The translations under genes were made by a program, and so were the position numbers. DNA of 64,000 bases from CBDATA01 sp965202845 (GTDB taxonomy: Bacteria; Acidobacteriota; Vicinamibacteria; Marinacidobacterales; Marinacidobacteraceae): assembly GCA_965202845.1 (NCBI GenBank), contig OZ241856.1:558001-622000 (forward strand), read 5' to 3'. Shown in pieces: positions 15,514-23,336 of the stretch (its first letter is position 1; each line of letters opens with the position of its first letter). The notes below the pieces were generated by a model. The model made no database searches and was not told the DNA's origin. It worked only from the letters and a program-made list of their open reading frames with translations.

Positions 15514-16481
15514 GGGTCGTCGGGAGCGGGGGCCGCGTAGTAGCCCTTGCGGGTGCGGGCGACGGCGCCCTCGCGTCCCGGAATCCGCACTTCGATGCTG
15601 CGCCAGCCGCCTTCCTCGCGGTCCCGGGCCGGAAGATAGGCGATCTGGTACTGGCGGTGCAGCTCGTGCTGGATCTGGCGGAAGTGGCGGGAGAGATCCT
15701 CGACTTCCTCCGGATAAAAGGACCTCCCCCCGCTCTGCTCGGCCACCGCGTCGAGGAACTCCCGATTCAGCTTGCCGCCCCCGTCGGGACTCCATCCGGT
15801 GTAGCCGATGGTGTAGATCGCGCCCTCGGAAAGGCGCGCGCCCTCCAGCGCCTGCTCCATCGTGCTCACGCTGCCTTCGGCTGCGCGCCCGGAGTCTTCG
15901 CCGTCGGAGACCAGGATGAGCGCCTTCCGGGTCTCCACCCGCGACAGCTCCTGAAGCCCGGTGAGGATGGCGTCGTAGAGCGCGGTCCTGCCGTAGGGGC
16001 GCATGGCGCGGATCATCGCGATCTGGTCCCAGACGTCGGTGTCGTAGGAGGGGCCGAAGCGGACCCCCTCGGCGAAGGTCGCCACCCGGCCCCGGTCTCC
16101 GGTCGCCATGTTCCGCAGGAAGAGGTAGGCGGCGGTCTGGATCGCGGACAGGCTGGATCGCACCGACGCGGACGTATCCAGCAGCAGCAGGCTGGTCACC
16201 GGCGTGATCTCGGCGGTGAAGTAGCTGATTTCCTGGGGAACCCCGTCCTCCAGCACCTCGAAGTCCTCGACGCCCAAGCCGGTCACGAAGCGGCCGCGGC
16301 GGTCCTCGACCACGATGTCCAGCGTGACGCTCGGCACCCGGACGACGAAGCTGAAGCGGTCCCCGATCCCGGCTTCCCGCTCGCGGGACGGGGGAGGTTG
16401 CGCCGCGACCGCCGAACCGGCGCCCAGCAGCAGCGCCAGGGCGAACGACGGGCCGAACGAAAGGGCGAACGCGCGACGCAT
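15510..16481 (-). CDS. Exported VWFA-related domain protein
   Basis: The 323 residues comprise a signal peptide (to about residue 28), a beta strand region (VEDRRGRFVTGLGVEDFEVL) and a von Willebrand factor A domain with the metal-ion site motif DTSAS at residues 102-106. The pattern matches the VWFA-related domain family frequent in Acidobacteriota. The C-terminus carries HELHRQYQIAYLPA and EVRIPGREGAVARTRKGYY, also typical. It is the first gene of a six-gene minus-strand unit that includes both protease modules, and it diverges from the poly-C lipoprotein promoter. Confidence 0.85.
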   Translation of the reverse strand: MRRAFALSFGPSFALALLLGAGSAVAAQPPPSREREAGIGDRFSFVVRVPSVTLDIVVEDRRGRFVTGLGVEDFEVLEDGVPQEISYFTAEITPVTSLLLLDTSASVRSSLSAIQTAAYLFLRNMATGDRGRVATFAEGVRFGPSYDTDVWDQIAMIRAMRPYGRTALYDAILTGLQELSRVETRKALILVSDGEDSGRAAEGSVSTMEQALEGARLSEGAIYTIGYTGWSPDGGGKLNREFLDAVAEQSGGRSFYPEEVEDLSRHFRQIQHELHRQYQIAYLPARDREEGGWRSIEVRIPGREGAVARTRKGYYAAPAPDDP

Positions 16482-16534
16482 GGGTCCAGTTTAGGTCGCG
16501 CCCCGGAGCTGGCTCGCCGTACGCGGCTCGGAGT

Positions 16535-16549
16535 CCCCCCCCGGGGGGG
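16535..16549. repeat. C8G7 homopolymer palindrome
   Basis: Eight C followed by seven G form a perfect GC palindrome 10 bases upstream of the -35 box of the copy 1 lipoprotein promoter, in the divergent region with the VWFA operon. It is slippage-prone and could alter upstream spacing. Confidence 0.6.
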
Positions 16550-16559
16550 TATGCCCCTT

Positions 16560-16590
16560 TTGACTCCGCAGACTTCTGCGGGTATATACT
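16560..16590 (+). promoter_or_regulatory. Sigma-70-type promoter with palindrome in the spacer
   Basis: TTGACT (16560-16565) is followed after 19 bases by TATACT (16585-16590), or after 17 bases by TATATA (16583-16588). The spacer holds a perfect inverted repeat, CCGCAGA-CT-TCTGCGG (16566-16581). A palindrome between boxes that are 19 bases apart is the layout of MerR-family-controlled promoters. It drives copy 1 of the paralogous lipoproteins. Confidence 0.65.
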
Positions 16591-16658
16591 CCGCAACGTT
16601 CCGTAGGTGGTCGGACGGCTTGCCATCCGCTGCCGTTATTACTCCTGACGCCCTCCTT

Positions 16659-16663
16659 GGAGG
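16659..16663 (+). promoter_or_regulatory. Strong Shine-Dalgarno GGAGG before the out-of-frame ATG
   Basis: GGAGG lies 8 bases before the ATG at 16672, ideal spacing. It lies inside the palindrome CCTCC-TT-GGAGG (16652-16663). It argues that translation of copy 1 truly begins at 16672, upstream of the poly-C tract, and not at the GTG at 16715. Confidence 0.65.
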
Positions 16664-16684
16664 TAGGCGATATGAAGCAGATTA

Positions 16685-16696
16685 CCCCCCCCCCCC
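16685..16696 (+). repeat. Poly-C tract (12 C) in the lipoprotein copy 1 N-terminus
   Basis: Twelve consecutive C directly follow codons ATG AAG CAG ATT A. With 12 C the ATG frame ends at a stop at 16845. With 11, 14 or 17 C it runs into the lipoprotein. It is a candidate phase-variation switch, here in the OFF state. Confidence 0.75.
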
Positions 16697-16714
16697 GAAA
16701 TTTCCGATTACGGG

Positions 16715-18688
16715 GTGTTCGGCGTGAGCCGCCTGCTCGCGCTGATGCTCGGCGCCGGACTGGCGCTCGCCGCGTGCGGCGACGAAGAGGAGCCGGCTCC
16801 CGCCCCGGCGCCGGCTCCTGCACCGGCCCCCGCCCCCGCGCCTGAGCCGGCCCCCGAACCCGAGCCCGCTCCCGAACCGGAGCCCGAGCCGGAACCCGAA
16901 CCGGAGCCGTTCGTCATTTCCATGACGCCCCCGATGGCCGACATGGACAAGGACTGCATGGGGTACGCCCTGTGCCCGGACGCCATGACCGACGCCGCGA
17001 AGGCGATGGCATCGGTGAACGGGAAGATGGTGGTGAAGAGTTCGCACGACGCGATCCTCACCCCGATGTGGATGGATCCGGCGCCGAACGGGGTCGGGGT
17101 CACTGGCGGTACGGACAACATGCCGTTTGCGAACGTCGACTGGAAGGCGATGCAGTCGGAGGTGGTCGGGATGGGCGTCACCTTCAAGGCGACCCGAGTG
17201 AGTGTGGGCGCCGGTCAGGAGGAGGTTCCGGAGAGCGAGGTGATGCACATCACCTGCGGTCCGTTCCACTGCTCGGAGGCGTCCATGACGAAGCCGGCGG
17301 CGCCGGAGATCACGCTCGCCGATTCGGCGGTCTGCGCCGCCTGGGATCCGGAGATGGAGCTTGAGGTCGGAAGGGTTGACAACGATTACTACGTGATCAG
17401 AGCCCAGGGGAGTTCCCATCCCTACGATGCGGCACTTTATTTTGACGACGACGGAATCGACATTGGCTGGGTGTCCAGTTCGAATGTGGCGATGACGGTG
17501 AAGCACAAGTTCGCCGACGTCGAGAACGGAAAGACCTACAGCGTTTCGGGGCCGGACGCGCCGAAGGGTTCGAACAAGGCGCTTCCGATGGACATGAAGG
17601 ACAACGCCGGGTGGGGCGATGGCATTCGAATCATGAAGGCGCCGGGTAACAGCGGCGCGCCCTCGAAGGTGAGCAAGCTGGCCGATCTCTGCGAGGGGAC
17701 GGGCTACTCGGCGGCGGCGGGGGGCGTCCACAAGCCGGCCGGTTGCTTCCGGATCGCCGCGGGAGACGCGGCAGGACCAAGTGCAGGTCGGTTTGCCACG
17801 GCGAACTACTTGTCCGGCTACAGCGTCGAGGTTTCCGCCAAGGATTCGTCGGTCTCCTGGGGCAAGGTGAAGTGGAAGGAGGATCCGTTCAAGGATCTGA
17901 AGTGCGAACCGATGACCTTCGTGGCGGCCGAGCAGGTGGATGTCTGCAAGTTGCTTGAAGCGGAGGTGGATCAGGCGCTTGCCAAGGGGTGGGGCGACGT
18001 CGTTCTGAAGCTGGACAAGACCAGCGGCACGAACACCAGCGCGAGCGGCACGACGGACGGAGGCGTCAAGCTGCGCAATTGGGAGGTCAAGGCGAAGAGC
18101 GCGACGCCGGCGCGTTTCAAGCGGCTCTTTTTCGATGACAACCTGAACGGCAAGGTCGCGGCATCCGAGGGAGGGGGACCCCATTACCCGGGCACCACGT
18201 CGACGATACTCTCGGACTTCTACAACTTCACGGGTGACAACATCGGGAGCGCCACGCAAACCGCGATTCGCGCCGGCAAGCGCGACATCATCTGGATGAC
18301 CCTTATGGACGGGGACGGAGATCCGACGATGGGTGACTTCGGGAAGGTGGACCTCTACGGGAAGGACAGCGACGCCACCGCGAGCGGCAACGACAAGAAG
18401 CTGCCGGACGGCAAGGCGGACAACTACCCGTCGCCGGATGACGCCAACATGTGTTCGAACGACGACAACGACGCGGACGACGAGATCTGCGACGCGAAGT
18501 GGGAGATGGACTACGAGGTGAAGTTCGGGATCGGCACCATCGCGGGTTGCGACGTGACCCGCACGGTGACCATAAGCTGCGAGTGGGACGCGCAGGGCCT
18601 GCTGCCGGCGAATCCCGACGACACCCCGAACGGCAACCTCGCCGAGGCCAACAACCTGGCGAACTTCGCCAAGTGCACGGCGAAGTAG
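16715..18688 (+). CDS. Large Pro/Glu-rich lipoprotein, copy 1 (possible phase OFF)
   Basis: The intact frame encodes 657 residues from a GTG at 16715: a lipoprotein signal (LMLGAGLALAAC), a stalk of Ala/Pro/Glu repeats and a large Asp-rich extracellular region. Conserved blocks shared with copy 2 are MDKDCMGYALCPDA, KSSHDAILTP, MHITCGPF, SSNVAMTVKHKFAD, YSVSGPDAPKG, SVSWGKVKWKEDPFKDLKC, a DGDGDPTMGDFGKVDLYGKD acidic segment, and a cysteine-bearing end. No known domain is recognised. The natural start is probably ATG 16672, which has a strong SD but is out of frame by one C in the poly-C tract. The DNA around it shows a promoter and a terminator, so this is a single-gene unit. Confidence 0.75.
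   Translation: MFGVSRLLALMLGAGLALAACGDEEEPAPAPAPAPAPAPAPAPEPAPEPEPAPEPEPEPEPEPEPFVISMTPPMADMDKDCMGYALCPDAMTDAAKAMASVNGKMVVKSSHDAILTPMWMDPAPNGVGVTGGTDNMPFANVDWKAMQSEVVGMGVTFKATRVSVGAGQEEVPESEVMHITCGPFHCSEASMTKPAAPEITLADSAVCAAWDPEMELEVGRVDNDYYVIRAQGSSHPYDAALYFDDDGIDIGWVSSSNVAMTVKHKFADVENGKTYSVSGPDAPKGSNKALPMDMKDNAGWGDGIRIMKAPGNSGAPSKVSKLADLCEGTGYSAAAGGVHKPAGCFRIAAGDAAGPSAGRFATANYLSGYSVEVSAKDSSVSWGKVKWKEDPFKDLKCEPMTFVAAEQVDVCKLLEAEVDQALAKGWGDVVLKLDKTSGTNTSASGTTDGGVKLRNWEVKAKSATPARFKRLFFDDNLNGKVAASEGGGPHYPGTTSTILSDFYNFTGDNIGSATQTAIRAGKRDIIWMTLMDGDGDPTMGDFGKVDLYGKDSDATASGNDKKLPDGKADNYPSPDDANMCSNDDNDADDEICDAKWEMDYEVKFGIGTIAGCDVTRTVTISCEWDAQGLLPANPDDTPNGNLAEANNLANFAKCTAK
16792..16909 (+). repeat. 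Ala/Pro/Glu-coding stalk repeat, copy 1
   Basis: Short degenerate CCGGCTCC and GAGCCC-type units encode about 40 residues of PAPAP then PEPEP, the stalk between lipid anchor and body of the lipoprotein. Confidence 0.75.
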
Positions 18689-18710
18689 GCTTCTGATTCG
18701 TTTCGGAGGA

Positions 18711-18741
18711 CCCCGGGGCCGACGACCGGCCCCGGGGTTTT
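18711..18741 (+). terminator. Intrinsic terminator after lipoprotein copy 1
   Basis: An 11-bp perfect GC stem (CCCCGGGGCCG / CGGCCCCGGGG) with a 5-base loop is followed by TTTT. It starts 23 bases after the stop codon and separates the two paralogs into distinct transcripts. Confidence 0.85.
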
Positions 18742-18814
18742 GTGTGATAGGGTTCGCGGGTATCGGGGGCGTCTCGTCCTCGCTTTCTTTTTGCTCTTTG
18801 CGAAAGTCCTTGAT

Positions 18815-20863
18815 ATGAAAACGCTTACCCCCCCCCCCCCCCCCCCCCCGAAATTCGGACGGTTCGGGTGGCTGATTCCGACGCTCGTTTTCGGACTGAC
18901 GCTCGCCGGATGCGGCGACGACGAGGAGCCGACTCCGGCGCCCGCTCCCGCGCCTGCCCCTGCTCCGACCCCCGCGCCTGAGCCGGCTCCCGAACCCGCA
19001 CCCGCCCCGGATCCGACTCCCGAACCGGAGCCCGAGCCGGAGCCCGAGCCGGAACCCGAACCGGAGCCGTTCACGATCTCCATGACGCCGCCGATGGCGG
19101 GCATGGACAAGGACTGCATGGGCTACGCCCTGTGCCCGGACGCCCTGACCGACGAAAAGAAGGCGATGGCCTCGGTGAACGGGAAGATGGTGGTGAAGAG
19201 TTCCCACGACGCGATCCTCACTCCGCTGTGGCTGGACCCGGTTCCGAACGGGGTCGGGGTCACCGGCGGGATGGACAACATGCCGTTCCAGAACATTGAC
19301 TGGAAGGCGATGCAGTCGGAGGTGGTCGGCATGGGCGTGACCTTCAAGGCGACCCGGGTGCGGGTCGGCGCCGGTCAGGAGGCGGTTCCGGAGAGCGAGG
19401 TGATGCACATCACCTGCGGCCCGTTCGCCTGCTCGGAGGCGTCCATGACGAAGCCGGCGGCGCCGGAGATCACGATCGCCGACTCGGCGGTCTGCGCCGC
19501 CTGGGACCCGAACCTGAGGCTTCAGTTCGGCAAGATCGACAACGATCTTTATTTCCCCAGAACGGGCGGGCCCACCGGCCCTCCGCACGAGCGGGCCTTT
19601 TACAGCGGGGATGACGGGATTGATGTCGGCTGGATGTCGAGCTCGAATGTGGCGATGACGGTGAAGCACAAGTTCGCCGACACCGAGTACGGGAAGACGT
19701 ACAGCGTTTCGGGGCCGGACGCGCCCAAGGGGGCGAACAAGTCGCTTCCGATGGATCTCAAGGACAACGCCGAGTGGGGCGAAGGCATCCGATTCATGAA
19801 GACGCCGGATGGGGGCGGAGAACCCGCGAAGACAGCCAAGCTTGCCGACAACTGCCAGGCGAACTACGAAAGCCTGGAAGTCGGCGTCCTCAAGCCGAAC
19901 AGCTGTTTCCGGATGAGCGTCGGCGGCCTCCATCAGATGCTTCCCACGACGAACAACCCGAACTACCTGTCCGGCTACCGCGTCGAGGTTTCCGCCAGGG
20001 ATTCCTCGGTCTCCTGGGGCAAGGTGAAGTGGAAGGAGGACCCGTTCAAGGATCTGAAGTGCGCGCCCGTTACCTTCATGGCGGCCGACCAGGTGGATGT
20101 TTGCGATCTCCTCGAGGAGGAGGTGGATCAGGCGCTTGCCGGGGGCTGGGGCGCCGTCACGTTTCCGACGTCGGGAACCGGCGCGAACACCAGCGCCGCC
20201 GGCCCGCTGGATGGAGGCGCCAAGCTGCGCAATTGGGAGGTGAAGCCGAAGAGCGCGACGTCCAGGCGCTTCAAGCGGCTCTGGTTCGATGACAACCTGA
20301 ACGGCAAGATCAGGAACGACCCGGGGCCCAAATACGAGGGCGCCTCCAATGCTTCCCAGGAAGGCGGCTTCCGGCAATACAGGGACTTCTACCATTTTGA
20401 GAATGACATGAGCTCGGGCCTTCGGGATGCGTACCGTGCCCTGGCGACAGGCGGCCAGTTCAATTTCATCTGGATGACCCTGATGGACCCGGATGGGGAT
20501 CCGACGATGGGGGACTTCGGGAAGGTGGACCTCTACGGGAAGGACAGCACGCCCGCGACGTCCGGCAACGACAATAAATTGCCGGACGGCAAGGCGGACA
20601 ACTACCCGTCGCCGGATGACGCCGAGGCCTGCACGAACGACGACAACGACGCGGACGACGAGATCTGCGACGCCAGGTGGGAGATGGATTACGACGTCCT
20701 GTTCACCGACGGCATCTTCGGTTGCGAGGCGACCCGGACGGTGACCATCAGCTGCGAGTGGGACGCGCAGGGCCTGCTGGCGGACAACCCGCCGGACACC
20801 ATCAACGGCAACCTCGCGGCTTCCGACAACGTCGCCAACTTCGCCAGGTGCACGGCGAAGTAG
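18815..20863 (+). CDS. Large Pro/Glu-rich lipoprotein, copy 2 (poly-C in frame)
   Basis: This 682-residue paralog of copy 1 starts at ATG 18815. The first residues, MKTLT, are followed by seven prolines encoded by the poly-C tract, then KFGRFG and a signal helix ending in a lipobox LTLAGC. A Pro/Glu stalk and the same Asp-rich body follow. Blocks shared with copy 1 include KDCMGYALCPDA, SSNVAMTVKHKFAD, SVSWGKVKWKEDPFKDLKC and DPTMGDFGKVDLYGKD. The C-terminus ends in RCTAK, against KCTAK in copy 1. No family is recognised. The protein should be surface-displayed; the acidic segments could bind calcium (inference). No good SD is visible before the ATG. Confidence 0.8.
   Translation: MKTLTPPPPPPPKFGRFGWLIPTLVFGLTLAGCGDDEEPTPAPAPAPAPAPTPAPEPAPEPAPAPDPTPEPEPEPEPEPEPEPEPFTISMTPPMAGMDKDCMGYALCPDALTDEKKAMASVNGKMVVKSSHDAILTPLWLDPVPNGVGVTGGMDNMPFQNIDWKAMQSEVVGMGVTFKATRVRVGAGQEAVPESEVMHITCGPFACSEASMTKPAAPEITIADSAVCAAWDPNLRLQFGKIDNDLYFPRTGGPTGPPHERAFYSGDDGIDVGWMSSSNVAMTVKHKFADTEYGKTYSVSGPDAPKGANKSLPMDLKDNAEWGEGIRFMKTPDGGGEPAKTAKLADNCQANYESLEVGVLKPNSCFRMSVGGLHQMLPTTNNPNYLSGYRVEVSARDSSVSWGKVKWKEDPFKDLKCAPVTFMAADQVDVCDLLEEEVDQALAGGWGAVTFPTSGTGANTSAAGPLDGGAKLRNWEVKPKSATSRRFKRLWFDDNLNGKIRNDPGPKYEGASNASQEGGFRQYRDFYHFENDMSSGLRDAYRALATGGQFNFIWMTLMDPDGDPTMGDFGKVDLYGKDSTPATSGNDNKLPDGKADNYPSPDDAEACTNDDNDADDEICDARWEMDYDVLFTDGIFGCEATRTVTISCEWDAQGLLADNPPDTINGNLAASDNVANFARCTAK
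18828..18849 (+). repeat. Poly-C tract (22 C) in the lipoprotein copy 2 N-terminus
   Basis: Twenty-two consecutive C follow ATG AAA ACG CTT A and keep the reading frame (in frame with 13, 16, 19, 22 or 25 C). It is at the same place as the 12-C tract of copy 1, just before the signal peptide. Confidence 0.8.
18928..19069 (+). repeat. Ala/Pro/Glu-coding stalk repeat, copy 2
   Basis: It is the same type of degenerate repeat as in copy 1, slightly longer (about 47 residues), and ends in repeated PEPEP units. Confidence 0.75.
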
Positions 20864-20885
20864 ATTCCTGACTGGTTTCGGGCGC

Positions 20886-20910
20886 CCCCGGGTCCGACCG
20901 GTTCCCGGGG
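20886..20910. terminator. GC-rich hairpin between convergent genes
   Basis: CCCCGGG and CCCGGGG arms, with an inner CCG/CGG pairing, lie between copy 2 and the convergent oxidoreductase gene. There is no T-run on either side, so it is a weak candidate for a two-way terminator. Confidence 0.35.
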
Positions 20911-20915
20911 CGGCG

Positions 20916-21860
20916 TCAGTCGCAGGCCCGGAACACCAGCTCCAGGTCGCGGCGGGCGCGCCGGAAATCGGACAGTGGCGTGTGGGACGGGTCGGCGAGC
21001 AGCCTCCGGAAGTCGCGGGTCATGGCGCCGAAGCCCATCAGATCGGCGAACCCGGGGAACCGGATCCGGGCCAGCCGGTCGGCTTGGCGGCGGAGGACGA
21101 GATAGAGGCCGTTGCTCTCGAAGACGATGCGCCCGCGCTCGCCTTCCACCCGGGAGCGCTGGAGGACGCCGCCGGGGAGGGAGCGCCGGTTCCAGGCGTA
21201 GTGGATGCTCCCCACCGCCCCCGACGGATAGCGCGCCTCCACCCGGGAATGGCGTTCCGGGCGTCCGGCGTCCGGGAAGCGCCCGACGACCTCCTCGGGA
21301 ACTTCGTCGAGGATCGCTCCCAACAGCGCGACGAAGTGGATCCCGCCCTCCAGCAGGGCGCCGTGGCGCGCCCGCCATCCCTCGGCCGGCTGGCGGGTCA
21401 GCTTGCGGAGAGCCACCCGCCGCACCGGGGCGATCTCCGGCAGAAGCTGGCGCAGCTGCCCGGCGAGCGGTTTGTAGAGGTAGTTCTCGGCCACCATCAG
21501 CGCCGCTCCCGGCGTCCGCCGCTCCCCGAGCGCCTCGCCGATCGCCTCGACTTCGGCGGGGGAGACCGCCATCGGCTTCTCCACCAGAACCACCTTGCCC
21601 GCCCGGAGCGCCCGGACGGCCTGCTCGGCGTGGATATCCGCCGGAGTCGCCAGCGCCACCCCGCGGACGTCGGGGCGATCCAGCGCTTCGTCAAGGCTCC
21701 CGACGACGCGGCCGGGGATGCGCGCGGCGAGGGCCTCCGCCGAGGCGCGCCGCAGGCTGACGAAGGTCAGGTCGCAATGGGGTCGCAGCCGGCGCGCATG
21801 CATCCGCCCGATCCCGCCGCAGCCCACGATGGCGACCCCCGGCCGTTTCGTGAGTGTCAT
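20916..21860 (-). CDS. Gfo/Idh/MocA-family oxidoreductase
   Basis: The 314-residue NAD(P)-dependent enzyme has a Rossmann start VAIVGCGGIGRMHARRL. The family motif VLVEKPMAVS (EKP) lies near residue 95. A GIHFVALLGAI helix occupies the usual place of the catalytic His region. Such enzymes oxidise or reduce sugars, inositols and related compounds. Its ATG overlaps the stop of the GMC oxidoreductase, so the two probably work in one pathway. The substrate is unknown. Confidence 0.85.
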   Translation of the reverse strand: MTLTKRPGVAIVGCGGIGRMHARRLRPHCDLTFVSLRRASAEALAARIPGRVVGSLDEALDRPDVRGVALATPADIHAEQAVRALRAGKVVLVEKPMAVSPAEVEAIGEALGERRTPGAALMVAENYLYKPLAGQLRQLLPEIAPVRRVALRKLTRQPAEGWRARHGALLEGGIHFVALLGAILDEVPEEVVGRFPDAGRPERHSRVEARYPSGAVGSIHYAWNRRSLPGGVLQRSRVEGERGRIVFESNGLYLVLRRQADRLARIRFPGFADLMGFGAMTRDFRRLLADPSHTPLSDFRRARRDLELVFRACD

Positions 21861-23335
21861 TCGGAGCGTCCGCCGCTGGCGATCCCCGCCGCGGTCCGGA
21901 GGGCGAGCGCGGCGATGGTCAGGCTCGGATTCACGCCCCCGGAGGCCGGCAGCGCGCTTCCGTCGACCACGTGCAGATTCCGTACTCCGTGGAGCCGGCC
22001 GTCGGGCCGGGTCGGCCCCTCTTCGGGGGTTTGCGCCATCCGGAGCGTGCCCACCGCGTGCGAAAAACTCCGAATCCGCCAGGTGTGGGTGAAGCGGGCG
22101 CCCGCCGTCCGCAGAATCCGGGAGGCGCGCCCGGTGAGGTGGGCCAGCCGCCGCCGGTCCGCCCGCCGGTATCGATGCCGAATCCGGGTGCGGTCGTCGT
22201 CGGTGAGGTCGACCCGGTTGTCGGGATTCGGCTCGTCCTCGGCCACGCAGAGCAGGTTCTGCAGCCGTTTCACGACGGCGTCCGGCAGCAGCGTCCGGGC
22301 GAACCGCCCGGCGGCGCGCCGCACCACCGGGGGCGCCGGAGTGTAGATGTCCTGGATGACGCCGGTCGCGCGCCCGTCGAGATGGCGCCGGTCCTCGTAG
22401 AAGTCGGTGAAGCAGACCTGCTTGTGGAACATCCGTTCCGGATTCGTCTCGAACGGGAAGAGTCCGGCGACGACCGCGTTGCAGTGGCGCATGAGGAACC
22501 GGCCTGCCAGGTCGCCGCCGAGACCGGACCGGATCAGCAGCGCCGGGCTTCCCAGGGCGCCCGCCGCCAGCACGAAGGTCGCAGCCTCGAAACGGAGCGG
22601 TTCGCCGGTGTTCTGATCCACGGCCTCCACCGCCGCGACCCGTTCGCCCCGCATCGCCAGCTTCCGGACCAGCGTCCCCGGCCGCACCGTGGCGCCGTGT
22701 CGCATGGCGCGGCGGAGAATCTGCTCGGCGTCGTTCTTCGCCCGGATGCGACAGGGGAACCCGTCGCAGGTGTCGCAGAGGACGCAGCGGTTCGGCTCCC
22801 GGGTGAAGTTGATGGCGAGCGGCAGGGGGAAGGGGCGATGTCCCAGCGCCCTCCCGGCGTTCAGGATGCGTTCCGCCGGGGCCGTCCGGGCGATCGCGGG
22901 GAACGGGTAGCCGGCGCTTCGGGCCGGCTCCAGCGGGTCGGCGCCCGCGTCGCCGTGCACCGAAAGCTCCCGCTCGGCGCGGGCGTACCACGGCTCCAGG
23001 GCGGCGTAGTCGAACGGCCAGCGCCGGAAGTCGGTCTCCCGGAGCCGGAGCGATGCCGCCCCGTAGAACACCGACATCCCGCCCACCACCAGGTTCTCGG
23101 CCATCTCCCGGGTCCGTCCCCGGTCGCCGGACTGCCGGACCAGGAGCGGTGCGTCCCCCCGGTAGCGCGGCTCCATCAGGATGGCCCGGGGGTCCCAGTC
23201 GGCGGTGTCCCGGCGCGCCCAGTCGCCCCGCTCCAGCACCGTGACCCGGGCGCCGGCCCGCGCCAGCTCCAGCGCCGCCAGCGCTCCCCCGATGCCGGAG
23301 CCGATGACGACCGCGTCCGGGAGCGGCGAAGGCAC
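21857..23335 (-). CDS. GMC-family FAD oxidoreductase
   Basis: This 492-residue enzyme has the FAD-binding motif AVVIGSGIGGALAALELA at the N-terminus and a Cys-rich insert CVLCDTCDGFPCRIRAKND near residue 190. The C-terminal block HAVGTLRMA, then GVRNLHVVDGSALPASGGVN, is typical of GMC enzymes, with the catalytic His region. GMC enzymes oxidise alcohols such as sugars, sterols or choline. The start is a GTG at 23335, one base after the upstream stop. It probably acts with the adjacent Gfo/Idh enzyme. Confidence 0.85.
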   Translation of the reverse strand: MPSPLPDAVVIGSGIGGALAALELARAGARVTVLERGDWARRDTADWDPRAILMEPRYRGDAPLLVRQSGDRGRTREMAENLVVGGMSVFYGAASLRLRETDFRRWPFDYAALEPWYARAERELSVHGDAGADPLEPARSAGYPFPAIARTAPAERILNAGRALGHRPFPLPLAINFTREPNRCVLCDTCDGFPCRIRAKNDAEQILRRAMRHGATVRPGTLVRKLAMRGERVAAVEAVDQNTGEPLRFEAATFVLAAGALGSPALLIRSGLGGDLAGRFLMRHCNAVVAGLFPFETNPERMFHKQVCFTDFYEDRRHLDGRATGVIQDIYTPAPPVVRRAAGRFARTLLPDAVVKRLQNLLCVAEDEPNPDNRVDLTDDDRTRIRHRYRRADRRRLAHLTGRASRILRTAGARFTHTWRIRSFSHAVGTLRMAQTPEEGPTRPDGRLHGVRNLHVVDGSALPASGGVNPSLTIAALALRTAAGIASGGRSE

Positions 23336-23336
23336 G

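Noticed and set aside
16657..16845. ORF from the ATG before the poly-C tract read in its own frame
   Set aside because: After the tract it is the Arg-rich shadow of the lipoprotein frame. It is treated as the OFF-state reading and not as a gene.
16682..20395. Very long minus-strand open frame (over 1,200 codons) opposite the two lipoproteins
   Set aside because: The plus-strand frames have signal peptides, a promoter and a terminator. The antisense frame has only His/Arg-rich composition, expected from GC-rich codons, and no family match.
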